Assembly (NCBI GenBank): GCA_030272585.1 | Contig: BSYQ01000002.1 | Location: 6,014,001-6,078,000 of the forward strand | DNA: 64,000 bases | Reading direction: 5' to 3' | Source of the DNA: Bryopsis sp. KO-2023 | Lineage: Eukaryota; Chlorophyta; Ulvophyceae; Bryopsidales; Bryopsidaceae | Shown: positions 53,041 to 64,000 of the stretch, in pieces | Layout: the number at the start of each line of letters is the position of its first letter | Numbering within the stretch: the first letter of the stretch is position 1 | Notes under the pieces: generated by a model | Seen by the model: the letters and a program-made list of their open reading frames with translations, nothing else | Database searches by the model: none | What the model was told of the DNA's origin: nothing | Translations under genes and position numbers: made by a program

Positions 53041-54627
53041 CTCGAATTATTGGTTCAATTGATGCGCTATGATGTGCTTCAATAATTGACAACACATCAG
53101 ATAGGACTTTGAACAGACCCTAGGTCTTACTCGGGAACGGGTTCTTTCAAAAAAGAATTGTACCAATGTGTACGACCTAAGTGGGTATATAGGACGCCCT
53201 ACTCATTGAAAAAACGCTCTTTTGACTCGAAACCACTTGTCTCTCGAGTGGTCATGTCCGTTGCACGTGTGAGTACCCCACGAAGTACCTCCACAAAGCA
53301 ACTCAAAACTGCCACAATCTCACTCTCCATAACAACTCGAGTTGTGGATGCCCTTCGTTCGAATCCCACTGACTACTGCCTCCTTCTACACCTCCTGCAC
53401 CCCTCCCTTGACTCCACTCTACCTCACACTCACGTAACCCCAGTCACATCAAATCACACTGCGGGTCACATCGCGAGTCAACTCAACCCCCTCCCATTAC
53501 TCCCTGACTAAAAAGAAAAAAAATATATATATATTTTTTTTTTGACTCCGTTCTTAAGCTATCTAAAAATAGACCTTCTCTTTCACCTCAAATTTCCCTT
53601 CCTCGGGGAACACGTTGTTGTTCCGCCCCAAACCAAGTGGGGCACACTTTTGGCATGCTAAATAATCGGAAAGTTTCCCTTATCATTAGTTTCCCTCTTC
53701 TTCTGAGAGAAAAATGAGACAAGCCATAACTAAGTCATGTAAAGTTCCTACTTGCTTGTTGTACGTATGTTTGCACTTTGATCTATGAAAGGTCCTCAAC
53801 GCTTTCTCCTCGGTGAAAAGGAATAACTTATTCATGCATCGTATATGATGTTATATCTCTTCTCATCAACAATTTTTTTGTTGTATCTTATCTGGTTTCT
53901 AGCAACGTTTCTCGCGTTTGGAGAGACCCTGTGTCAACAATGCATGGAAAATACTGGACGACCATATCATGAAACCATCGTACGTATAACTGCATGGAAA
54001 ACTTTCCTTGGCTGCATTGTCTCATCGGTTGCCTAGCCTTAATCCCTGGTCGGTCTGTCCCAAAGTGTTCTTCAAAATGGCTCAAAAGTCCTTCCATACT
54101 CGGATCCCCTACACCCACGAGGTACAACGCATCGATCTTCTTCCTCTGTAGAGCTACGTTGGAGGAGTCGCCTATTGCAAGGATATTCAACATCGTTGCT
54201 TCAAACATGCGCCATAACCTATCGCTTTTTTCTTTCTCCTAGGGTGTTATGGCCAACCAATGTAACATAGGGTTGTGTCGAAAACGAAACTAGAAGATCA
54301 TTGAACATTGAAAGCAGTTGTGCATTTGTGACTGGTGGAAGCGTTGCTGGCTAAAAGTTGGACTAGCGGGAGGTCTTATTCTTTATTTCTTTTGACAATC
54401 TAAATAGATGTGCTCCCGTTATTGTCTCCTTCGAACTGAGGTTCAAAATCCACTTCACGAGGCCGTCGCTTTCTCAGCAATAAGCTGAAAAAAATCGTTC
54501 GTGACTTCATGCGAGTGCTTCAAAATCATTCGGCTGGTAATAAAGATGATTGGCTTTCTTTTGCGCATATGGCGATGTCGATTATCTCTTTTTCAATCGT
54601 TGTCCGTTTTTATTTTTCTTTGTATTT
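53041..54627. other. No gene recognised
   Basis: AT-rich. Contains a T/A homopolymer patch at 53514-53545 and short frames only. Confidence 0.4.
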
Positions 54628-55123
54628 TTATTTTTTCCACCGCCAGTCCATTCCAGCACATAACGAAACCAATGCCAAAAACAACAACACCAGCTTGATT
54701 GCCATGGTTGCGTCCCTGATCAATAACAAGTCTGCCGCCACCTTGCTCTTGCTGCAATTTAACCCAGTCTTGCCGTTCTCAGTTGCCGCATTCATCCTTT
54801 CAGCAAGGCGACATTGCGACCTGTCCACTATCCACGACTTTGATGATGATTGCCCCACACGTCTTGACCTACCATTGAACTTTAATTTCCGTGGAAATGT
54901 CTCCTTTCTTTTCATTTGCTCGTCTCTTTGTCTTTTTTCCTCGTCTCCTTGTCTTTTTTCCTCGTCTCTTTGCGCATGGATAACAGGTTTGACATCTTGG
55001 GCATTTTGTTTCCAAAACCTCTTCAAGGGTTTTGCCGCAACGTTGCACACACCTGTACAAGCAGCCTTTTATAAAAACGCAGCCTTTTATTTTTATATTT
55101 ATTAAAGAGAAAATAACCTACCT
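54628..55123 (-). CDS. Exon-like segment of unknown family with basic/acidic heptad run
   Basis: A plausible intron on the minus strand runs from CCAG|GTAGGTT (about 55123) to TTGTACAG|GTGTG (about 55052). The following exon can be read for 140 codons: VCNVAAKPLKRFWK, a tandem run of DEEKRQGDEEKRQRDE, then a hydrophobic C-terminus (IKLVLLFLALVSLCAG). In another phase the same DNA reads CPRCQTCYPCAK, a cysteine cluster. I cannot decide the frame. The tandem DNA repeat is at about 54930-54985. Confidence 0.25.
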
Positions 55124-55269
55124 GGAACAATAGGACATGACACATTGTGCTCCGTTTGGTTGGAACCCTTTCCACTACCACTTCACGTGCTGCTTGGAAC
55201 AATAGTGGCAGGACTTCGTCAGCTCTATAAGGCAGTATTCATCCAGCATCAAAAAACATAAACCTCAAT

Positions 55270-57276
55270 AGGTTGAGGTTTGAAAAAACCATTGTAAGGT
55301 GCTTTGCACCTGTACTTTTCGTATTCGAAGATTTTGACAGGTGGTATTCTCCGGAAGCATGAGGTACAACCTTCATTACTTGGTAAAAGCTTATTTTTCC
55401 CAAATACCTTTCAAGCTAAATTTCATTTTTTTATTTTGGAGTGTGAATAACGTCTGACACCTACAAGTTTTTTGAGACGATTTGCCGCAATTCATGCGTC
55501 TTAGAAAAGCAATTTATGCAATTCTTATTCTATGTTTGCAACTCAATCGTCAAGAGAAATTAAGATGCAACATACCAAAAGTTGAAACCGAAAAAAAAAC
55601 AAGCTTTGATAGATGATTATGTTGAAGGGCAAGAAAATTTGGCGAGAATCCGTGCATTTACTATTTCTATGGATGTTAATTCATTGCTTGGATGTAGATT
55701 CTACATTGTAGGAGTGCGCCGTTTCGATAAGTCGTGCGTACTAGCAACGGAATGAAAGAATGTTTAATCTTTTTTAGAGTCACCGCAAACGACACCACGC
55801 CAACTGAACAGTCGCACTATAAGTGTTTGTTGACACGGTTCATCCATTTTCCATTCATTTTCGTATCATCAAATCGTTTAACAATGCAAATCCCTGAAGA
55901 ACATTCAAAATCTATAATGTGTGAGAATATCCTCTTTAATCAGCACTAAGTTTATCGGGCGATATGTACGGGTGTTGCTGGATATGCCCCTCGATCGTTT
56001 TCGGTAACGGAGTGACCGCTCGCACACCCTGGCTGCTGGCGACAATATTCCTTCAAACTCACTCTATAAGATTGAAACGCCAAGACCCTGCAGCTCTTTA
56101 GGAGTGTAATCCGAATTTTCATAATGAGGACTCCTCATTTAGGAGAAAGCTTCTTCTATGCAAAAAGACGAAGAGGAAATTGTGAGTCTCGGGGACAATA
56201 TGATACCAACGCCAACAATACTTCCCGGTATATGTGGACGCTTATCTTTTCCTTTTTTTTCTTGCACAACTAACCCAACATGGTCAAAAAAGGGATTTCC
56301 ACTCGAATTTGAAGCAATTCATGGAAGGGTCCTTTTGAGCAAGCTTCATTTTGTTACTTTTCAAACTCCTTGCCTCCCCGATTGTCGATCCTTGTGAACG
56401 CAATCGATAGGATTGCATGGAAGACAGTTGCTATGTGGTTGGGACTCCCAAGCTGGAAGCCTCCTACTCTTTGCATGTGCCAAAAAAGTTAACCTGACAC
56501 TTCAGGCCCTCCAGGGACTAGCACTGAGCAGAAAAGTCCTTACGCTTTGCTCCAAAAGCACCTTTTTTGTCCCTTTCTGCCTATGACACACCCCCAACGA
56601 GAGTCAAAAAAATAGTTTACTCGAACAATCAATCTTAAGTAAGAACATCGCTTAACATCATTTCGACTCAATGCTGCCCTTCATATCCTTGATGATCACG
56701 TCATAGTACTGAACCCCAGAGAACGTCCAAAAAAGTCTAATCATGGTTCATCTACGACACATTATTCACCATGATACATTGTTGCCGCGGGGCGAAATGA
56801 GATGCATTTCTGAGGAACGATCAGCAATATGTTCAACACGATGTACTTTCGTACCTCTGAAATCAATATTTGTGTTCCATGCATTGACACATGAAAACAC
56901 ATTCGGCCCCCGTAGCGAAGTTTGTTGATTGAAAAAAAGCTTGGCTATTCTGTCCCAAGTGTTATGCCAACAATGTGGAGATGCGACATAAAAGAAACCA
57001 ATGTGGATGCCCCTTGTTTTGCGTATGCGTTGTGCACACCTACAAGGTTTGTTATCATCTTAAAATGTACCGTCAACAGCGAGAGTGGGTGGTAGAACAA
57101 AAACTGATTTCTAAGTTTGCCTACCAAACTAGAAATAGAGAAACTCTTACTTGGCATCGTATTCTTTTAGATTGTAACTCTTTCCAACCCTCCATCAAAG
57201 TATTCATCGACTGTATTCGATGAAGTCACTTGATCGGTCATCCATAGTCTTTTTCATTACACAAGCAAACTCTCAC
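55270..57276. other. No gene recognised
   Basis: AT-rich with short frames only. Exons of the neighbouring minus-strand segments could extend here, but I see none with clear borders. Confidence 0.35.
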
Positions 57277-57458
57277 CTTCGCTAGAAATACCTGGAGCAG
57301 CGACTTTTATCATATAACCTCCGCCAAACGCTAGTTTTTCTTCTGACGCCATACTTGTTATACGCTTCTTCAGCAGCACTTGGTCCCCCTCTTGTGTCGT
57401 TGAGAGATTGTGAAACTGATGAATGCCAAATCTTTCTGGAACAGTTTTAATTGTTACC
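57277..57458 (-). CDS. Exon-like segment, unknown family
   Basis: Bounded by a good acceptor (TTTTGATCAG|GG) and a good donor (GAAG|GTGAGAG), open throughout: VTIKTVPERFGIHQFHN ... KLAFGGGYMIKVAAPG. Codon-like composition contrasts with the AT-rich flanks. Probably one internal exon of a minus-strand gene. I do not recognise the family. Confidence 0.4.
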
Positions 57459-57798
57459 CTGATCAAAAGAAAGATTTTTTATCAACAAATATTTCGATAA
57501 ATCCTCATTACTTCTTGAAAGCTTTTACTCGAAATTTTCCCAAAATATCGGCTTCTTTTAATTGTTATTCCACCCCCCTTACCAAGTTTTTTATTCAAGA
57601 CTTTTAGAGCATCACTTATGAATTTCCCTAGGTAACTCTGATTTGAGTCTTTGAAAAAGTGTAATGAACGACCCTCAATCTACTCGATCGTGCGGGTGCG
57701 TAATATATATATACATGACTCCTAAACGTTCTCATCGTCATTGTCAACCTAATTGTAATTCATATTCAAGAGCTGCTGTGGCATGGAAATACTGTAGA

Positions 57799-57969
57799 TA
57801 GGGTAATTTTTGCGTTCGACTAATTTTTGCGAGTAGGAAAAATCGCAAAAATTAGTGTCGCAAAAATTGGGTTCCTAAACCCTGGGTCCTTTGCGACCTG
57901 ATTGAATCGCAAAAATTAGTGTCGCAAAAATAAAACACGCGAAAGTTCATGTGCGCAAAAATCACCCTA
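57799..57969. mobile_element. MITE-like element, 171 bp, TAGGGT...ACCCTA ends
   Basis: Terminal inverted repeats TAGGGTAATTTTTGCG / CGCAAAAATCACCCTA with one mismatch. The interior carries further copies of CGCAAAAATTAGTGTCG. The outermost TA could be a TA target duplication (Tc1/mariner type). It lies between two exon-like segments, likely in an intron. Confidence 0.7.
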
Positions 57970-58060
57970 GCTACGGTAATAATTCTGAGGCTGAGCAACT
58001 CTCAAAACGTGTGAAGCTTGCAAATTAAATATATTGCCGGGCCCACCTTGTTAATTTTAC

Positions 58061-58167
58061 CACACGAGCAGGTTTGAATACGATCGTCATGGTATCAATG
58101 CCCGCACCATCAGCAGTAGCACCAACCTTGACAGCGATATGGACGTTCTTGCATGGAGCTGATTGTG
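58061..58167 (-). CDS. Exon-like segment, unknown family
   Basis: Bounded by an acceptor (TTTCATATAG|CA) and a donor (GTGTG|GTAAAATT). Open frame reads APCKNVHIAVKVGATADGAG then IDTMTIVFKPARV. It may belong to the same gene as 57277-57458, but the phases of the two do not match directly, so an unseen exon or a separate gene is needed. Confidence 0.4.
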
Positions 58168-58169
58168 CT

Positions 58170-59190
58170 ATATGAAATGTGCACAAAGTTTCACCGTTTG
58201 TATCCTATTTAATGTGGTTATTAAAATGTTTCAATTTGCTTCATGAGTGCAACTCTAGCCACCAAACTCGAGAACCCCGTTCCGAAAACGTATGTTAAAT
58301 CATCAAATGCTAGATTTTTTTGGGAGTGGGAAGCCATTGTTCTTGAACTTTGCAAGCAGATGAACGGACAATGCAAAAAACGTGAAAACTGTGCTCTACT
58401 TGAGAAACTATCTACTTCTTGGACGTAATTCGAGTTGCAAATAGAGTGCCTCTCAATGTAACTCTCGTACGAGATTACGTTGCCTTGTTTGATGCGAGCT
58501 GCCGTTTCAGTCTAGTGTGCTTGTCCTTAGGGGTTGCTCCATCCTCCGGGGGTCTGATTCCCTATATATCCATTGTGTTCGGTCCAAACTCGCAAAGGAT
58601 CTCTAGAGCTCGATTTGTTCTCTCGCATGCATTCAAGAGCGCTTCGAGCAAACTCGATCGGAAAGAAATTTTTAGTTTCACGTAACTTGTTTCATATATC
58701 GAAAATAAACGGAAAGACAAAACGTGCGTTCAATCATCATATCCGCTTCAAGGAAGGTTCAAATCAAACCTCTTATGGTGACAACTAGCACTATTGCGTT
58801 TCGCTTGCCCTCCTTCACCCCTTGTTCGAATATCCAGGATAATAAGAAAACAAATACGGCGAAGCGTTTCTAATGATTACCGTCTATTTCAATGCTTTTT
58901 TTACCTAAAAGCTTCTAAGCACGAAAACAATTGAAGAAAATTCTGTTGCCATCAGTGTTCACAAGGGCCAAGCAAGAATGAACCTTTGGTAACTCATTTT
59001 TTGCATGCAAGGAAGTTAAGACCAATTGTAGGTTGCATCGTTTACCTAAATCCTAAACTTTAGACACACCATAATAGGATCGCAAGATAATTCCTGCTAC
59101 ATGCAACCATGATAATAACAAGAGGCACTTTTCATTCTTTCTTCAACAGACATGCGGTTAGATAGTAATCCTCCCTTCAAAGTGTTTCTC
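58170..59190. other. No gene recognised
   Basis: AT-rich, with a few short frames without motifs. Confidence 0.35.
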
Positions 59191-61100
59191 TAGCCGCGTC
59201 AACTCAGCCCAACCATGACTCGTATGCTTTTTTGTGCGCGGTAGTAACGCACATTGTTTTCTTTGAAGCCGGGGCCGCCATCTGTAAAACAAATCTCAGG
59301 TTTGCCGTTCTCGCTCTCCCATCGTCGAATTCCTCGCAACACAGTGTGTTGACTGGCATCATCCGTATGCAGTAGCGCCACTTTTCGGGTTAAGTGGTCC
59401 ACCATCACCAGAATATATCCTTTGACCGAGCCCATGAGAACAGGCCCAAAAAGATCCATGCTCACGATTTCATTCGGATAAGATACATCTCGGAACATTC
59501 AAGGGTATCCCGAGTGAGGCGTTGGTGCGAATACTTGACAAGGATAACATGTAGAGATCCTGTCACGTACCTCACTTTCTGAGAACTCTATACCAAGGCG
59601 TTTCGCGCGTTCCATTGTTCCTCGCACCCTTGGATGGCCCGCATGTGCCTGTGTCCACTCCATAGACGTAAGCGTTCCTAGGTGCAGCCCGGCCTCTTTC
59701 CCTTCTCGTGGGCGGACAAAGTCACTTTGACGCGAGGGGTAGTCGGGGAGGACATTACTCGATCTAGACACAAATCGAATTTGTTTTGAAATCTCTAGTA
59801 GGTGGGAAAGCGAACTTCGATTGGTTCGCACTTTCACTTAGGCGCACAACACTGAAATTATCCGAGTAGATCACCACCTCTTGACCGTTTCTTGGGCAGC
59901 CTTGAAACGCGGTCATCACCGCGGACTATCGCTTCCGCTTCCAAGTCGTTTGAGATGTGGTGTTGAATGTGTTTGGGCCAGCGGCTTGAATGGCAACAAA
60001 TGACTTGACCGCCACTGATCAATACTCCTCCGTAGCCTGTTCCGCTAGCTTCGACACAAACCTTAAACGGGTTCTCTCCAGAATCCTATGTTAATCAAAT
60101 TGTGTGACTGCGCAGTTCCTCCAGAAAATGTAATCAATCTTCGTGTTTTCCCGACGCCTGCGCTTGCACCAGACGCTCTTGGATCTCCTTCCCATCAAAC
60201 ACGAATCGTTGTACTTGAGCGAACCAGCCTAGGACTCGCCTCCAGTCAAGTCGGGTCTGAGGAGGTGGTACGGAGTCGAGCTATTTAAACATTGATGGTT
60301 GGGGTGCCCAGCCTTCCTGTGTGAGGCTAAAACCTATAAAATCAAAACGTTTTTGAAAGAAGACACACTTGTCTTCCCTCATCCGCCACTCGTCCTCCTC
60401 GAACGTTTTTAGTACTGCCAGTAAGTCCTTCTCGTGTGATGCAGCGGCACTCGACAAAACTAGAATATCATCCAAGTAGTGGATGATTTGACACCCTGCA
60501 CTCACCCTCTTTTTGGCTTTATTTATTGTTGGCGTCAAGGCGCGTAAAAATTCCGCCGGCGTGTTTAAATAGCCCTATGCAGTCGTGGGCTGCACAGGAC
60601 AGACTCCTGTTCTGTGCGATGCACAGAACGGGGTTCTCTGCGGGTTATGTGCACCCTGTGCACATAACAGGTAACACATATGCAAGTCTGTCTTGTGCAG
60701 CGAAATTCCACAGGATAGGACAGAACAAACTAGACTATCTGTGCGTGGAACATGATCGGATCTGTGCGCACAAACTGCACATGACCGCACAGAGAGTGCA
60801 AAGACAGTGCACAGAAAGTACATAGGCACGTGCACGGACACGTGCACAGACACGTGCACAGACTCGGTCTGTTCCGTGCTGTACAGTGTGTGCGCCTGTG
60901 CGCACAGGTCCGACCCTGCTCTGTGCATAAGGGTCTCAGCCCATGACTGGCCCTGTGGCAATGTATTGTACCTAAAGATCTTGGTGCCCAAAAAAAACCT
61001 GAACTTATTTTTCATTTTATCACTTAAAGAGATTTGGTGGAAAGTGTCTCTTAAGTCGAGCGCATTGCAGATAGCAAACAAGCGCACCCCTTCCATCACT
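59190..61100 (-). mobile_element. Ty3/gypsy-like retroelement fossil
   Basis: Minus-strand pol remains in the expected order from right to left: reverse transcriptase (ALDLRDTFHQISLSDKMK; IIHYLDDILVLSS; FDFIGFSLTQEGW), RNase H (CVEASGTGYGGVLISGG), integrase zinc region (HAGHPRVRG ... CYPCQVF) and catalytic core (SMDLFGPVLMGSVKG; CFTDGG). A 370-bp hAT MITE has inserted into the reverse transcriptase. No LTRs seen. Old, broken, with several breaks. Confidence 0.75.
60580..60949. mobile_element. hAT-type MITE, 370 bp, inserted in retroelement fossil
   Basis: Inverted ends CAGTCGTGGGCTG (60580-60592) and CAGCCCATGACTG (60937-60949), one mismatch. Flanking 8-mers GCCCTATG (60572-60579) and GCCCTGTG (60950-60957) differ at one base, an aged hAT-type target duplication. 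The interior is dense in GTGCACAG/CTGTGCAC words, many of them palindromic. Confidence 0.8.
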
Positions 61101-62090
61101 GGTCCTTATTGTGACGAAAGAAACTCCTAAAATTCGTGTAACTACTTAATTTGCGAAAATCAACAACCATGCGTACGCCCCCTGATTTTTTTTGCACAGC
61201 AAAACCCCCCCTAAAATAAGGCTTTTTTTCGAATCTGGAACTTCTGAAACCACTCCTTCCTTAACGAATCGACCCACCTCTTCTTGTAATTTTGTTTCCT
61301 CTCAGGGGCCTGAAACCATAGACCGAGGCAAATCACCAAGAGGTAATGGGTGGCGAAGAGGTACTTCCTATACCCGATAAGAACTGCACCGTGGAAAGGT
61401 GTCCCCGAACAAAAGTGGAAACCGTTTTTTAATCTCCGACTCTATTGTTTTTATTTGCCCACACCGCTTCACCAGGGGTAGTTTCCTTGGTTTTCTTCGA
61501 TATTGAACCAGCCCAAATCAGGGACACAAACCTTGCCCAATTCCGATTTTATTGAAAATAACGTCATCCTGTAAGCGAATAACTGCGGTCTCGCAGAGTG
61601 ATTCAATCTTAGCATGATTTTTCAATTGTCATGGGTTGCTTCTTCCGTGCAAGGACGGGTATTAGCCCATTATCAATCGGGGATTCGGAATGAACTCTTT
61701 ATATGGATAATTCCGCCACTACCTAATGATAGTCTTAACATCGATATTAGTCAACTTTCATAAGGGTGAATCGGACCAACAACATTAGTGTGCGTCTATG
61801 TTAACCATATAATATTCTTGGGTAGTTAAGTGCTTTGGATATTCGTTATCTGTTCTATGGAGATTGTCACCCAAATATGCGTAGCATATTTTTTCTTTCA
61901 TTGGTGAACAGGTTGGATATGATGTATATGCTCGATCAACACAATGCGTTGTTTAGTGCGGTTTGTTTGGTTGTCGTTGACTGAAGCAACCACCACTGTT
62001 TCTGTTTCATCTTTTTTTTTGTAGTCTCCTCCCTCATGATCTCTTGTTCAGAAAAGAGTTACACAATGAGACGTACAAGTTGAGTACTCA
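61101..62090. other. No gene recognised
   Basis: Remains of the fossil element may extend to about 61380. The rest is AT-rich with no frame of note. Confidence 0.35.
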
Positions 62091-62091
62091 C

Positions 62092-62337
62092 CAGCGGCTC
62101 AACGAATATATTCTCTTCGTTTGCAGGATTATCCGTGGGTTATTCTCACCCTGGGTTATATCGCTTAGATGACGGCCTACAAGATCATTGGCGGCTGTTC
62201 GAACAACTGGAATTCCAGTTTGTGTGGGCTGGATAGACACAATTCTTAAGACCACCGCTCCAGCCTCAGCCAGCGAGTAACCCTTGGGACTGTGACTGAA
62301 TCCCACTGCACCGTTTAGATCCAATGTTGATGGCACA
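62092..62337 (-). CDS. Exon-like segment, unknown family
   Basis: Open from a possible acceptor (CCACAAG|TG at 62337) to a strong donor (CGCTG|GTGAGT at 62092). Reads VPSTLDLNGAVGFSHSPKG ... AEAGAVVLRIVSIQP ... TAANDLVGRHLSDITQG. Both ends are phase 2, so it could be a cassette exon. Family not recognised. It may belong with 58061-58167 and 57277-57458. Confidence 0.4.
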
Positions 62338-62702
62338 CTTGTGGAAGGGACTTATGCTTGCAAACTATCATCCATATTAGAAACTTCATGAAATTTGTAC
62401 ACCTTTCTTTTTGTTCTTGAAATCTTCTGAACAATCCTTTCTTGTGTTTTTTTTTTTTAATGAAAGAAGAGAAAAACTCATTAAAAAAAGTAGGTCACGA
62501 TGTAGACCTTTTGAAGACATTATGATTTATTACAACATGATGCCCAATTCGACACAATACAAGAATAACAACAACAAACATGTTTACAATTTCCTTCCCG
62601 ATTGTCACAAAAAAACTACCCATTCTGCCTTGCCAACTTTTTTTTCCTTTTTTGTTTATTCAAAAAATATAAAAAATGGCGAACATGCAATAAGAAATGA
62701 AA

Positions 62703-64000
62703 CTATGTCATAAAAATCGATTGAGTTTTAATGTTTCCCAACTTGGAATTTTGTTGTTCGGCAAGGCTTGAATTTTTCATGTCTAAAAATTTTCCACTTT
62801 CGTACGCGGTGCAACAATTTTTGTGACCTCTCATATGGAGAGAATCAATCATCCTTTGGATGTTTTTAGAGAAGAGAGGCTCTCTATTCAAGGTGTATTG
62901 TTCCGTGTTACAAGCATTATCGTAACAAAAACCTAAAACAACATACGAATTAGATTAATTTATATCATACAATATAATTGCAACAGAAAATTATTCAATA
63001 ACGAATACTTCGTTCCCACTTCAAAATAATGAAAAAAATCTTCTTACCACGTAAGATATTCGGATCCCATCTACAATACAACGCTTCGAAAGCTGTTCTT
63101 GGACTTTCCGCATTCGCCATTACAATGAAGCCAATCGCTTCCTCGTGCTCAAGACACCAAATAATATATGTCCCTAGGCAAATCGTGTGAATTTAAAAAT
63201 CAAGAGCGAAGACAGATTTATATATCCTTAGCGAGGCTACATCAAGGTAAACATCAGCAACGGGATTTAATCTTAATATATACACATATGTAATGAAATG
63301 CTTTTTCCGCGAAAATCAAACGTACCAGATGTCAATTGTCTCGAAACATATGCGTGTTCTGTGCAATTTTCCTCTCCTTGCCTTCGGGAGTCCGCACAGT
63401 AGTTCCTTAGTCTTCTTTTGATATTGTGATATTTGCCGAAGAAGTGACCCGTGCGTAAGAATGTGGTCTCATTCTCAAGTACCCCCTGATTCCCCACCTC
63501 TTCATGACTTGAAGGGAAACAACTCTCCGATGTATCACATAATGCGCTCAGCAACAAAAAAATGTCTTTCGCATATGCACCAGCAAAAAATGTTTTCATG
63601 CTCAATAAAATTTCATGAAGGACTGGTGCATGTTCGATAAGTATCCTTTCATCTTCCATACTAATGGAAAAATCTTCCTTCGACACTATACCCCTGACAA
63701 TATCGATGGTTACTGGAGGAACTAAACGGCACATAGGTGCACTTGTACCTAAATTGAATAGCAAAGGTCGGAGTTCATCGACGCAAAACAGTCGACCTTC
63801 CACCATCACCGATCATTGACAAAAACTGTTCAGAAAACCTATTCCTTCTTCATCATTTTCTTCCAACATTGCTTTGTGCTCTCCTACTGTTAATCCACCC
63901 CCATTTTTCCCATCAGCATATGCTAACAAATTAGCCCTCAATGCTTTTTTCTTAACAAGCACTTGATCATGGAACTTTGACCCCAAAACTGGTGGATCTT
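62703..64000 (-). CDS. KDZ-type (Kyakuja-Dileera-Zisupton) transposase-like gene, 5' end at window edge
   Basis: Three exons inferred: beyond 64000 or from 63806 to 63326, then 63173-63048, then 62932-62703 (TAG). All junctions are GT-AG and in frame. The product reads NCTEHAYVSRQLTSG, then TYIIWCLEHEEAIGFIVMA and AESPRTAFEALYCRW, then CYDNACNTEQYTLNREP and HMRGHKNCCTAY, ending NIKTQS. The order Cys ... LT.G ... WC.H...GF ... ESP ... YDNAC ... LNREP ... H..C..Y is the pattern I know from KDZ transposases and their HMGXB3-like relatives. In frame upstream, a TGA lies at 63815-63813; translation may start at ATG 63806, or upstream sequence (LVKKKALRANLLAYADG) may belong to another exon. No terminal repeats seen. 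Confidence 0.6.

Noticed and set aside
1-64000. CRISPR arrays, bacterial operons, ribosome binding sites or rRNA genes
   Set aside because: None seen. Introns, chromodomain retroelements and hAT elements mark the window as eukaryotic.

Overview
The window is nuclear DNA of a eukaryote. It has GT-AG introns, chromodomain-bearing Ty3/gypsy retroelements, hAT-type DNA transposons with 8-bp target duplications, a KDZ-type transposase gene, an F-box/WD40 gene, ankyrin-type exons and thioredoxin-fold genes. Low gene density and heavy transposon load suggest a large protist or algal genome; I cannot name the species. A chromerid-like alga is only a guess.

Layout. 1-5363: two nested Ty3/gypsy fossils. 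A minus-strand element (gag, a methyltransferase-like domain, protease, RNase H) sits inside a plus-strand element (integrase-chromodomain, 3' LTR). 5.5-9.0 kb: ankyrin-type exons on the minus strand, partly enclosed by a 2.4-kb pair of inverted repeats whose outer ends look like 3' splice sites. 9.1-15.8 kb: a 223-bp hAT MITE, an inverted pair of related coding fragments, and little else. 15.8-18.1 kb and 24.8-28.1 kb: two diverged copies of one segment carrying a thioredoxin-fold gene. The first copy reads open; the second carries a stop and a 740-bp MITE. Between them lie an F-box/WD40 gene (20.7-21.7 kb) and a 1.6-kb hAT transposon remnant (22.7-24.3 kb).

29-38.9 kb is AT-rich, almost gene-free and marked by hairpin repeats. 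38.9-49.6 kb is one whole-looking Ty3/gypsy element with two identical 173-bp LTRs, a CTTTC target duplication, a gag frame, a pol frame and an unusual third frame downstream of pol. 49.9-50.2 kb is a GACCGG/GACCTG repeat field. 50.4-64 kb is AT-rich again. It holds two old retroelement fossils on the minus strand (51.7-53.0 and 59.2-61.1 kb), a 370-bp hAT MITE inside the second, several exon-like segments of unknown family, and at the right edge a multi-exon KDZ-type transposase gene.

The confident host gene is the F-box/WD40 gene. The thioredoxin gene and the ankyrin exons are likely host genes whose exon borders I inferred by eye. The most unusual items are the third frame of the young Ty3 element, the methyltransferase-like domain between gag and protease in the older one, the inverted repeats that end in splice acceptors, and the spliced KDZ gene.
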